Below, piece by piece: positions 16,284 to 26,127 of a stretch of 64,000 nucleotides of DNA. Below the pieces are notes generated by a model. It was not told the DNA's origin and made no database searches. It saw only the letters and a program-made list of their open reading frames with translations. The stretch covers positions 682,001-746,000 of the forward strand of contig NZ_CP047226.1 of NCBI RefSeq assembly GCF_009867135.1, read 5' to 3'. The stretch is from Moraxella osloensis. Lineage in GTDB: Bacteria; Pseudomonadota; Gammaproteobacteria; Pseudomonadales; Moraxellaceae. The first letter of the stretch is position 1. Every line of letters begins with the position of its first letter. A program made the translations under genes and the position numbers.

Positions 16284-17486
16284 GTGTTGAAAGCAAGTGA
16301 TGGGATGGGTTGTATGATAGGTCATAAGGTGCGTACCAATGTCAATGCGCAATCATCCACCATCAGCGCTTTGTTAATTGCCCTGGTCAGTATATCGGGT
16401 GCGACCTTAACTGCCTGTAGTCCGTCGTCGACGCCGCCATCCACAACGTCACAATCGGCTTCGAGCACCGCTTCGAGCGCTAATGGCAATCATGCCAGTA
16501 ATACCAGTTCGACGCCAAATGCAAGCATGGCGAGTGCGACTACTGCAGTGCCCAACCAACTCACGATTTACACTTCCATTGACAAAGCAGCGCTTGAGCC
16601 GTTATTAACTAGCTATGCTAAGCAAGTCAATGTGCCGATTCATATCGTGCAAGATGAGCCAATGTCAATTTTGGCACGGTTAAAAGCAGAAGGTGCCAAT
16701 AGCCCTGCGGATGTGATTTTGACTGAAGATGCGGGTATTTTTAGTACCGCAGTCGAAGAAGGGTTGTTACAACCCTTTAATGCCGAAAAAGCAGTGGCGC
16801 ATGTCCCAGAGCGTTACCGCGATCCTGATGGCAATTGGATTGCGTTATCTAGCTACGCGCGTACTGCGGTGTATGATAGTCGTGTACTCCATAGCAATGA
16901 TATCTCAAGCTATGCTGATTTGTCTAAATTAAAATGGTCACAAAAACTGTGCCTAAGCCAAGGCAAATACATCCCCAATCAATCACTGGTGGTCAATCTC
17001 ATCAATAATCTGGGCGATAAACGCACCCAAGAAGTGATGCAAGGCTGGCTTGCCAATCTAAGCGTACCCGTGCTGCTTGATGACAGTGAAGTGCTAAAAG
17101 CCATAGAAAGCGGCAAATGTCAAATCGGTCTGGTCAACAGCAACCACTACGGACGCTATCTACAAGCGCATCCCGATACCCCGATTAAAATCAAATGGAT
17201 CAATAAGGGTTACGGCGGCGTCAGTACCAACATCACAGGCGTTGCCATTCCCCATGCCGCCAAGCATACCGAATTGGCGCTGGGGCTGATTGAATGGTTG
17301 GCTGCCAAAGATCAGCAATCACTGTATGCCAGTTTAAGTAACACCTTTCCGATTGACCCCAATGCCGAAGCCTCAGTATTACTCAAGTCTTGGGGGGATA
17401 TCGAAGTTAGCCCGATACCTGTCAGACTGTATGGCGAAAGACAAGCGATGGCAGTCGATTCCATGCAGCAAGCGGGTTATTACTAA
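16284..17486 (+). CDS. Iron(III)-type extracellular solute-binding lipoprotein
   Basis: The 400-residue protein has an N-terminal signal with lipobox LTAC (Cys45), a Ser/Thr/Ala-rich linker (about 46-90) and then a periplasmic binding domain starting LTIYTSIDKAALEPLL. Segments such as PADVILTEDAG, WIALSSYARTAVYDS, LVNSNHYGRYL and the C-terminal YGERQAM match the FbpA/IdiA/FutA ferric-binding family. The lipid anchor should hold it at the periplasmic face of a membrane. No permease or ATPase gene is adjacent, so it must work with a transporter encoded elsewhere. GTG start at 16284 has AGAAGG upstream. The signal is unusually long, so a later start is possible. Confidence 0.85.
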   Translation: MLKASDGMGCMIGHKVRTNVNAQSSTISALLIALVSISGATLTACSPSSTPPSTTSQSASSTASSANGNHASNTSSTPNASMASATTAVPNQLTIYTSIDKAALEPLLTSYAKQVNVPIHIVQDEPMSILARLKAEGANSPADVILTEDAGIFSTAVEEGLLQPFNAEKAVAHVPERYRDPDGNWIALSSYARTAVYDSRVLHSNDISSYADLSKLKWSQKLCLSQGKYIPNQSLVVNLINNLGDKRTQEVMQGWLANLSVPVLLDDSEVLKAIESGKCQIGLVNSNHYGRYLQAHPDTPIKIKWINKGYGGVSTNITGVAIPHAAKHTELALGLIEWLAAKDQQSLYASLSNTFPIDPNAEASVLLKSWGDIEVSPIPVRLYGERQAMAVDSMQQAGYY

Positions 17487-18274
17487 TTAGCTTTGCTCAC
17501 CAAAAAATGCAAATAACGCCCTAGCCATTTATAAGGGTCTTGTCCGCTATAGGCGACTTCCATCTCAATCACCGCTTGTGGATTGGTATGTCCACCACGC
17601 TTGAGCGGTGAGTAATCATGAAACACCCGTAACCCTGAGGTATGCAAGATTTGGTAGTGATGGTCATTAATCCACGCAATCACCTCATCTTTTGCCACCG
17701 GGTGATTGGGCGTCAAACTGCCATTATCGGCTTTAAAATCTTTGTTATGTAGTAGATTAAAATTGCCCATCACCAAGTTACGGTACACAAAGCTGGCAGG
17801 GTTATAAAAACACAGCGATAGCACCCCTTTTTCAGCGCCATCATCGACAAGCCACCGATCAAAAAAATCCATAATCAGCTTTGGCTCAGCCAACCACTCA
17901 AGCACGGCATGGCATAGGATTAAATCGTATTTGCCCGTTAATTTATCATCCAATTGCTGATAAGGGCAGGTATGCCAGATGATAGTTTGTGCCGCCTCGC
18001 CTGCGTTTTGTTTGGCAATCTCAAGCATATTGGCAGAGATGTCATTGATGGTGACGTCATGCCCGTCTTTGGCAAGCTCAATGGATATTTGCGCCAAGCC
18101 TGCACCAACATCCAATACGCGAAGGGGTCGGGTGTGTGTCTGTTGCCATGACTTTACCCAGCCAAAAATATCATGGCGCAGCACCGCAAGGCGAATTTCA
18201 CCTTTTAAGCCGCCGTATATTTTTTTTTCAAAATGCGCGCTGATGTCATCAAAATTGCGGTCTTGGTTCATCAT
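17483..18274 (-). CDS. cmoM: tRNA 5-carboxymethoxyuridine methyltransferase CmoM
   Basis: This 263-residue SAM-dependent methyltransferase starts QDRNFDDI and [10 protein letters not shown], as E. coli CmoM does. The SAM loop is [24 protein letters not shown] and GLRVFHDY are family motifs, and the C-terminus has [11 protein letters not shown]. CmoM methylates the carboxyl of cmo5U34 in tRNA to give mcmo5U. It overlaps the stop of smpB by four bases (ATGA), so the two are translationally coupled, both serving translation. An adjacent ATG gives a start one codon later. Confidence 0.9.
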   Translation of the reverse strand: MMNQDRNFDDISAHFEKKIYGGLKGEIRLAVLRHDIFGWVKSWQQTHTRPLRVLDVGAGLAQISIELAKDGHDVTINDISANMLEIAKQNAGEAAQTIIWHTCPYQQLDDKLTGKYDLILCHAVLEWLAEPKLIMDFFDRWLVDDGAEKGVLSLCFYNPASFVYRNLVMGNFNLLHNKDFKADNGSLTPNHPVAKDEVIAWINDHHYQILHTSGLRVFHDYSPLKRGGHTNPQAVIEMEVAYSGQDPYKWLGRYLHFLVSKAN

Positions 18275-18741
18275 ACAAGATTTTTCAGTCCGCGTTGTTT
18301 TTCGCGTTGATAATCACGCTCTTTTAAGGTGGCGCGTTTATCGTGCAGTTTTTTACCCTTAGCAAGGGCAATTTCGCATTTGACGCGGCCATGACTCCAG
18401 TACACTTTAAGCGCCACACAGGTATGACCTTTTTGGTTGACCATGCCAAAGAGCTTATCAATCTCGCGGCGGTGCAGCAGCAGCTTACGGGTGCGAAGGG
18501 GGTCGGCGACAATGTGAGTCGATGCCGATAGTAGCGGCTGAATGTGCGCGCCAAACAAAAAGGCTTCACCATCTCTAAAAATCACATAGCTTTCGGTGAT
18601 ACGCATTTTACCGGCACGGATGGATTTGACTTCCCAACCGAGTAGCTCAAGCCCCGCTTCAAAGCTTTCTTCAATAAAATATTCGTGACGCGCTTTTTTG
18701 TTGCTAGCAATCAGGCTAGGCATTTTTGGTTTTTTAGTCAT
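18271..18741 (-). CDS. smpB: SsrA-binding protein SmpB
   Basis: The 156-residue protein has the SmpB OB-fold sequence: [24 protein letters not shown] and the RAGKMRI segment, then [19 protein letters not shown] in the basic C-terminal tail. It binds tmRNA and carries it to stalled ribosomes for trans-translation. The ssrA gene itself is not visible nearby. AAGGAAACC precedes the ATG. It heads a two-gene set with cmoM. Confidence 0.97.
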   Translation of the reverse strand: MTKKPKMPSLIASNKKARHEYFIEESFEAGLELLGWEVKSIRAGKMRITESYVIFRDGEAFLFGAHIQPLLSASTHIVADPLRTRKLLLHRREIDKLFGMVNQKGHTCVALKVYWSHGRVKCEIALAKGKKLHDKRATLKERDYQREKQRGLKNLV

Positions 18742-19686
<945 letters not shown>

Positions 19687-19696
19687 GTCGTGGTAA

Positions 19697-19996
<300 letters not shown>

Positions 19997-20006
19997 ATTT
20001 TCACAA

Positions 20007-20045
20007 CCGCTATTTTTAACAACGTCGATTTTTAACAAAGCTATT
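20007..20045. repeat. 16-bp tandem duplication
   Basis: CCGCTATTTTTAACAA (20007-20022) and CGTCGATTTTTAACAA (20023-20038) are followed by the start of a third copy. The array lies between the ferredoxin stop and the next gene's ribosome site. Confidence 0.75.
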
Positions 20046-20062
20046 ATAGATAAGGAATGTCT

Positions 20063-20476
20063 ATGCCCGCCAATAAAGCAGAACTGAGTGCTTTTCTGCA
20101 GCAATCTTTCCCCCAAGCCAACTGCCACATCGAATCGGTCGGTAACGGTCAAGCCATTGTATCCCATCCTATCGGTGACGATGAGTTACGACCGGGTGGC
20201 ACTGTATCAGGGCCTGTGATGATGAAAGTGGCGGATGTTGCGCTATATGTGGCTATTTTGGGCGAAATCGGTATCGTACCATTGGCAGTGACTACCAATC
20301 TTAACGTGTCTTTTCTGCGAAAACCCGCTGCACAAGCCAACCTTATTGCCAAATGCCAGCTTATCAAAGTCGGGCGCACGCTTGCGGTAGGCGATGTATT
20401 GATTTACTCAGAAGGCGATGACAGACCTGTAGCGCATGCAGTCGGTACGTATGCATTGCCTGCTGACCGTGACTAA
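20063..20476 (+). CDS. PaaI-type hotdog thioesterase
   Basis: The ~137-residue single hotdog-fold protein has RPGGTVSGPVMMKVADVALYVAILGEIG (the helix with the acidic residue) and TTNLNVSFLRKP, typical of the PaaI/YbgC-like acyl-CoA thioesterases. It should hydrolyse an acyl-CoA thioester in the cytoplasm; the chain is unknown. AAGGA at 20052-20056 fits the ATG at 20063 better than the one at 20057, which would be only one base away. Confidence 0.85.
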   Translation: MPANKAELSAFLQQSFPQANCHIESVGNGQAIVSHPIGDDELRPGGTVSGPVMMKVADVALYVAILGEIGIVPLAVTTNLNVSFLRKPAAQANLIAKCQLIKVGRTLAVGDVLIYSEGDDRPVAHAVGTYALPADRD

Positions 20477-20497
20477 ATAGATAAAGCCTGTTATAAT
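20469..20497 (+). promoter_or_regulatory. Promoter of the RNase P RNA gene
   Basis: The -35 element GTGACT (20469-20474) and a perfect -10 TATAAT (20492-20497) are 17 bp apart. Transcription would start at about 20504, at the 5' strand of helix P1. The -35 overlaps the last codons of the thioesterase gene. Confidence 0.8.
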
Positions 20498-20503
20498 GCT
20501 TGC

Positions 20504-20858
20504 CTTGGCAGACCAGACGAACGCTGCTTGCCCCTGTTTACAGTGGGTAAGGGGAGGAAAGTCCGGGCTACACAGGGCAGAGTGCCAGCTAACGGCTGGG
20601 GGGCGTAAGCCTACGACAAGTGCAGCAGAGAGTAGACCGCCTTAGCAATAAGGTAAGGGTGAAAGGGTGGGGTAAGAGCCCACCGCATGACTGGTAACAG
20701 TTCATGGCAAGGTAAACTCCACTCGTAGCAAGACCAAATAGGTGTCCGTATGGCGTTGCCCGCGTTGGACACGGGTAGGTTGCTTGAGCGTATTGGTAAC
20801 GATACGCCTAGATGAATGTTCGTCCTAGACAGAACCCGGCTTATCGGTTTGCCATGCT
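20504..20858 (+). ncRNA. rnpB: RNase P RNA (class A)
   Basis: The P1 helix forms between TGGCAGACC (from 20506) and GGTTTGCCA near the 3' end. Universal class A landmarks follow in order: GAGGAAAGTCCGGGCT, CAGGGCAG, GGGTGAAAGGGTGGGGTAAGAG (conserved core with CCCACCG) and the 3' AGACAGAACCCGGCTTATC (P4 3' strand and the region pairing with P1). The RNA is the catalytic subunit that matures tRNA 5' ends. It has its own promoter and terminator. End points are estimated to a few bases. Confidence 0.97.
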
Positions 20859-20868
20859 TATTTTAATC

Positions 20869-20896
20869 AACCTATTGTTATCAATAGGTTTTTTAT
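20869..20896 (+). terminator. Terminator of rnpB
   Basis: AACCTATTG pairs perfectly with CAATAGGTT around a TTAT loop, followed by T-rich sequence. Confidence 0.9.
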
Positions 20897-20984
20897 TTTT
20901 ACGGGTGGCAATAATACCGTTTTAACTTCCTGATTATCATAAAGCGAGAAGCTGGCTTAACTTGCCGATTTGGTAGATTTGAGA

Positions 20985-21497
20985 TTAGCCACTAACGCGA
21001 AACGGCAGGGTGAAATTTCGAATACGCATAAAGCGTTCACTAAACAGTGATTTGATAGGTTGTTGCGGCGTGATGTAAGTGATTCTTTGCTCTGACATGA
21101 TATCAATCAGCTTGACGACTTCTTGCATACCCCAACTATATACATCAAATGATTCGATAAAGGCATGGTGTTTAAAGAGATAGGAATGCTTGGATAAATC
21201 AAAACAACCCATAAACCAGTTGTTAAATACGGCGTTTGAAATATAGCCTTGACCAATGAGTTTGATATGGGTGTGGCGATTATCTTGTTTTAAAGCATGC
21301 AGCAAGTTTGCACATGCTAACTCATCGCCTTCATAATACTGAAAAAACTTACCCGCATCATACAGCAAAAAACCAGTGATACCAGAGCGGGTATTATTTT
21401 TGATAGATTGGTTCAGAATGTGGGTAAATGTATGTTGATTCAACGCCGCAGTCAGCGTTATTTCACTACAATAAGCTATAAAGTATTTTTGCGACAT
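20985..21497 (-). CDS. BLUF-domain blue-light photoreceptor
   Basis: The 170-residue protein is a single BLUF domain plus a C-terminal helical tail. The flavin-switch residues are visible: Tyr9 in IAYCSE, Asn35 in KNNTRSGITG and Gln53 in FFQYYEG, with a tryptophan in NNWFMGCFDL. BLUF proteins bind FAD and change hydrogen bonding under blue light, usually controlling a partner through protein contact. No output domain such as EAL is fused, so the partner is separate. I chose the ATG at 21497, preceded by AAGGA, over a long N-terminal extension. The neighbouring genes give no clue to its target. Confidence 0.9.
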   Translation of the reverse strand: MSQKYFIAYCSEITLTAALNQHTFTHILNQSIKNNTRSGITGFLLYDAGKFFQYYEGDELACANLLHALKQDNRHTHIKLIGQGYISNAVFNNWFMGCFDLSKHSYLFKHHAFIESFDVYSWGMQEVVKLIDIMSEQRITYITPQQPIKSLFSERFMRIRNFTLPFRVSG

Positions 21498-21841
21498 TCC
21501 AATAGTCCTTGGTAAGTGATACTTGAATATGAACTCCAAATAATTGCTACTATCCGCTATAGCCGCTTGCAATATTATATAAATTTGCAAAATAAAATAG
21601 TCATGATAGTCAATATTAGAAAAAAATACCAATTACATTTGTGTTGTAATACTAAAATATATCCTATAGTTGGTATAAAAATTAGCGCAACTGGGCGATT
21701 ATTGGTGAGAGATGATAGCATTGCTAATAAGCACAATATTTGACCAATATCGTGAGCGAAAAAAACCGCCTGAATCAGCGGCTTATTAATCCAAAAGCAA
21801 CCCAAAAACAACTCAGAAACCTAAGTAACGCAAAAGTTAGT
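21498..21841. other. Intergenic region between BLUF gene and argB
   Basis: This AT-rich spacer of about 340 bp should contain the BLUF gene promoter. Near its right edge lies the argB terminator. I see no further gene. Confidence 0.4.
21757..21784 (-). terminator. Probable terminator of the argB operon
   Basis: On the minus strand GCCGCTGATTCAGGCGG forms a hairpin with one bulged base and is followed by seven T. Confidence 0.7.
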
Positions 21842-22747
<906 letters not shown>

Positions 22748-22798
22748 TTATATAATTTTGCTAGATACGTTTTTAAAATGCTTTTTTAACAGCAGTGT

Positions 22799-24367
22799 TT
22801 ATACAGGCTGAATCTGTGCAACTTGCTCGGCAAGGTTATCATCAATCGTACGACACAAGTCAACAAAAATAGATTGAATATGCCGCAGCTCAGCAACGTC
22901 ATTGGCGGAAAAACGCACGGTCAAAAAACTGCCTGTATTTGACTTGCGTAAAATACCAAATCCATCCGCAAAATCCAAGCGTAACCCATCAATCGTATTG
23001 ACATTTTTGACCGCAAATGAGGATTTTAACCGTTTAAACGGCTTTTTCCCCAGTGCCGTGATACGAGCAATCACGGTTTGACCATAATGGTTATCAGCGA
23101 TAGGTAGGTACATATCCGCCGTACTAATGCAAGTGGGCAAACTCGCTAGGATATCAGTGAGGCTGATAGGTTGATAGCTCAGCCAATTGAGCAAGCGGGC
23201 AGCCGCATACATGGCATCGTCATGCAGCACAAAATAGCCATCATTAAAAATAAAATGCCCTGATAACTCCCCTGCAAAAATCGCGTTGTCTGATTTGTTT
23301 TGTAACGACTTTCGCATCAAGCTGCTGCCAGTTTTGGTCATTATCGGGGTGGCACCATGCGAAGCGATGAGATTGGGCACGTGATGCGAGCATTTGACAT
23401 CAAAAATGACTTTTTTATCAGTGGATGTATGCGCAGGGGGCAATTCTTCAATGGCAATGCGAGAGAGTAGATAAAGCAAATTATCAGGGCTAATCATCTG
23501 ACCTTGTGCATCAATTACCATCACCCGATCGCCATCACCATCAAACGCCAAGCCGATATCTGAGCCTGTAGCTTTGACTGTGTGAGCTAACTGCGTCAAG
23601 CGATTGGACTGCGTTGGGTCTGGGTTACCTTGGGGAAAATTGCCATCGGGGGAAGCGTTTAGCATGATGCAACAATAGCCAAGCTGGCTAAATAAAGCTT
23701 GGGCAAAATCACTGGTCGCACCATGCATACAGTCGATGACAATTTGCTGGGGTGCATGAAAGTAGGTGGTTTGAGTGCGTTTGGATTGATTGATGTAAGC
23801 AAAAGCCTGCTCGATAGCCTGGATATAAGTTGCAAAAAAGTCCTTGGGCGTTGAATAAGTAGTTTGCCTGATAGCAGCAATAAGCCTGTCATCAGGCACG
23901 ATGGCTTTGTAGCCAATTAAAGCCTTATAAAGCTGCTGCACATCATCAAAGCTTGGCGACTCATGATTGATGAGCCATTTAATGCCATTGATATGTTTTT
24001 GCGAATGACTGGCGGTGACCATCAGCCCATTACCGGAAAATTGCTGTGCCATAAATGCCATCATCGGTGTGGTTGTCAATCCCAACCACTGCACTACTAG
24101 ACCTGCTTGCTGGCAAGCATAGGCGATATATTTGGCAATTTCTTGGCTTTGGTGGCGAGCATCATAACCGATGATAACCGTCGGTTTGGGCGCCGCTAAC
24201 GTTGGCGTTGTTGCCGCGGTTTGGTGAGCATAGACAAAAAGCTCGGCAAACGCCCTTGCCAATGACCACACAAAATCATCGGTAAATAAGGTGACATCAC
24301 CACGAATATCATAAGCTTTAAAGAGAGATTTTTGCGGAAAAAAAGGATGAATAAACAGAGTATCCAT
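22799..24367 (-). CDS. algC: Phosphomannomutase/phosphoglucomutase (AlgC type)
   Basis: The ~522-residue alpha-D-phosphohexomutase has FKAYDIRGDV at the start, the phosphoserine loop TASHSQKHINGIKW, the metal loop FDGDGDRVMVID, and the sugar loop GELSGHFIFND. It should interconvert mannose or glucose 1- and 6-phosphates for LPS, capsule or exopolysaccharide precursors. The catalytic loop reads TASHSQ rather than the common ASHNP; the serine is kept. I chose the ATG at 24367, near the family's usual start, rather than a 37-residue extension. Position between dut and argB matches Pseudomonas algC. Confidence 0.9.
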   Translation of the reverse strand: MDTLFIHPFFPQKSLFKAYDIRGDVTLFTDDFVWSLARAFAELFVYAHQTAATTPTLAAPKPTVIIGYDARHQSQEIAKYIAYACQQAGLVVQWLGLTTTPMMAFMAQQFSGNGLMVTASHSQKHINGIKWLINHESPSFDDVQQLYKALIGYKAIVPDDRLIAAIRQTTYSTPKDFFATYIQAIEQAFAYINQSKRTQTTYFHAPQQIVIDCMHGATSDFAQALFSQLGYCCIMLNASPDGNFPQGNPDPTQSNRLTQLAHTVKATGSDIGLAFDGDGDRVMVIDAQGQMISPDNLLYLLSRIAIEELPPAHTSTDKKVIFDVKCSHHVPNLIASHGATPIMTKTGSSLMRKSLQNKSDNAIFAGELSGHFIFNDGYFVLHDDAMYAAARLLNWLSYQPISLTDILASLPTCISTADMYLPIADNHYGQTVIARITALGKKPFKRLKSSFAVKNVNTIDGLRLDFADGFGILRKSNTGSFLTVRFSANDVAELRHIQSIFVDLCRTIDDNLAEQVAQIQPV

Positions 24368-24478
24368 AAAAAAACATCTAACTGATTTTATACTACCAAA
24401 ATCATAGCATTGAAATTTGGCAAAATAATTAAATACTCTGTTATAAATTGTTAAAAAAAAATGATAAAACAGTAACAA

Positions 24479-24943
24479 TTAATGGGTTCCCGTTGAGCCA
24501 AAACCGCCTTCACCGCGTACACTGATATCAGAAAACTCCCTTACAATCTCAAAAGTCGGACGGGCAATCGGCACCACCAAGTACTGCGCCATTTTTTCAC
24601 CAGGTTGTAACACATAATCGGTTTGACTACGGTTCCAGATAGAGACCATTAATTCGCCTTGGTAATCCGCATCAATCACCCCCGTCAGATTACCGAGGAC
24701 GATACCATGCTTATGCCCAAGCCCAGAGCGCGGCATGATAAACCCCACATAATCAGGGTCTTGAATATAGATGGCGAGTCCTGTACCAATCAATTGGCTT
24801 TCACCAGCTTTTATGCTGATAGGCTCATCGATACAAGCACGTAAATCGATGCCCGCCGAGCCGTCTGTCGCCCGATGAGGTAGGGGAAATTTATCATCAT
24901 TACCAATTTTGGGGTTTAAAATCTTGACTTGTACTTGCTTCAT
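24479..24943 (-). CDS. dut: Deoxyuridine 5'-triphosphate nucleotidohydrolase
   Basis: The ~154-residue trimeric dUTPase shows the five motifs in order: GSAGIDLRAC, MPRSGLGHKHG (motif 2), NLTGVIDADYQGEL (motif 3, catalytic Asp), PGEKMAQYLVVP and the C-terminal RGEGGFGSTG. It hydrolyses dUTP to dUMP and pyrophosphate, keeping uracil out of DNA. The start at MKQVQVKIL (24943) fits homologues. It leads the dut-algC-argB array; the gap to algC is ~110 bp. Confidence 0.97.
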   Translation of the reverse strand: MKQVQVKILNPKIGNDDKFPLPHRATDGSAGIDLRACIDEPISIKAGESQLIGTGLAIYIQDPDYVGFIMPRSGLGHKHGIVLGNLTGVIDADYQGELMVSIWNRSQTDYVLQPGEKMAQYLVVPIARPTFEIVREFSDISVRGEGGFGSTGTH

Positions 24944-25065
24944 GCTTACCAACTTATCATCTAGGTATAAAAACCACTATATTATAAACCTAAATGGCAC
25001 GATACTGAGCGAATAACAAAGTAAGTTTTCTTAATCAAAAAAATAAACCAGAAAAGTAAGTAAAA

Positions 25066-25092
25066 AAAAGAGCAGCCATAAGCTACTCTTTT
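25066..25092 (-). terminator. Terminator of the outer membrane protein gene
   Basis: AAAAGAGCAGC pairs with GCTACTCTTTT with one G-T pair. An A-run on the plus strand gives the T-run on the minus strand. Confidence 0.85.
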
Positions 25093-25125
25093 GTATTGAT
25101 ATCCAGTATTCATCTATCAATTCAA

Positions 25126-25695
25126 TTAGAATTTATAGTGAGCACCGACAGTGACTAAGTCTGTATCAACTGAATCATTATTCATTACGTCAACTGAAGG
25201 CAGACGCGTATATTCAGCTTCTACAGACGCATTTGATGAAAGGTTATAACCTAAACCGACACCCCCTGCAAGACCTGATTCATCATATTTATCATTACCA
25301 AAATCTACTTGGGTTTGCGCAAAACCTAATTTACCTTTTGCATAAACATTAGATGCTGGGAATTGGTATTTATAAGTACCATATAAACCTGCGGTGTTAG
25401 TGCTAATTTCACCTACTTTCGTACCGCTAACTTTTCGATCTTCTTTTGAAGAATCCACATATTCAACTTCTGCACCAAAGTTAGGGGTGAAATTATAACC
25501 TGCATATACACCATAAGCCGTTTGGTTATCAGCATCAACACGGTCAGCATCAGTATTAAATTGACCCGCTTTGACACCGACATAGGGTTGACCGGTGTAG
25601 CCAACAGTATTGGTTTGGTATAAGGCAGCGTTTGCACCTGCAGTCACAACCGTACCTGCAATTAAAGCTAAAAGGGTTTTATTTAAAGTTTTCAT
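25126..25695 (-). CDS. Outer membrane beta-barrel protein (OmpA-like/porin family)
   Basis: The ~189-residue protein has a signal peptide (KTLNKTLLALIAGTVVTAGANA). Alternating strands follow: YVGVKAGQFNTDADR, TAYGVYAGYNFTPNFGAEVEYV, GLYGTYKYQF, VYAKGKLGF, GLAGGVGLGYNLS, ASVEAEYTRLP. It ends in LVTVGAHYKF, with the aromatic last residue needed for barrel insertion. This is an eight-strand OmpA/OmpX-like barrel without a peptidoglycan-binding domain. AGGAG eight bases upstream supports the ATG at 25695. Its function (adhesion, structure or small-molecule passage) is not known. Confidence 0.9.
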   Translation of the reverse strand: MKTLNKTLLALIAGTVVTAGANAALYQTNTVGYTGQPYVGVKAGQFNTDADRVDADNQTAYGVYAGYNFTPNFGAEVEYVDSSKEDRKVSGTKVGEISTNTAGLYGTYKYQFPASNVYAKGKLGFAQTQVDFGNDKYDESGLAGGVGLGYNLSSNASVEAEYTRLPSVDVMNNDSVDTDLVTVGAHYKF

Positions 25696-26127
25696 CGTCT
25701 TCTCCTTCAGAAGTTTTTTGAAAAGTATCACAACAAGCGATGTAAGATTTTAGTTAAGTTCATTTGAATATTAACTATGTAATTAGTAGCTACTCAGTGT
25801 AATTGGTTCACCCTGATTAATCAACCAGTTATTGCCCTGCTTGTTTTGTTAAAGCCATCATAGCAAAATAAATATAAATTACTGTCTGTGTTTAACAGGT
25901 CGGACGTTAAGTTATGAAATGAAATTTGCCAAAAAGGTAACTAAGCTACCTATTTGAAATTTTTTGTTACATCTCCTATCAAACACCTGTTCTAAAAGAA
26001 ATATTTAGTTACATTTACTTGGACGGTTGGGTCAAATCTTTGTCATACCAGCTTTTTTGCAATAAAAAAAGGGCTTAAAGTTACCTTTTTCGCCCTTTTT
26101 TCTACGTAGCAGTTTATTATCAAGTAA
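25696..26127. other. Intergenic region upstream of the Omp gene
   Basis: An AT-rich spacer of about 430 bp. The rep terminator lies at its right end. The remainder presumably contains the Omp promoter and 5' leader. I see no gene. Confidence 0.4.
26065..26101 (-). terminator. Terminator of rep
   Basis: AAAAAAGGGC and GCCCTTTTTT form a stem around a ~17-base loop. It lies 27 bp past the rep stop codon. Confidence 0.8.
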
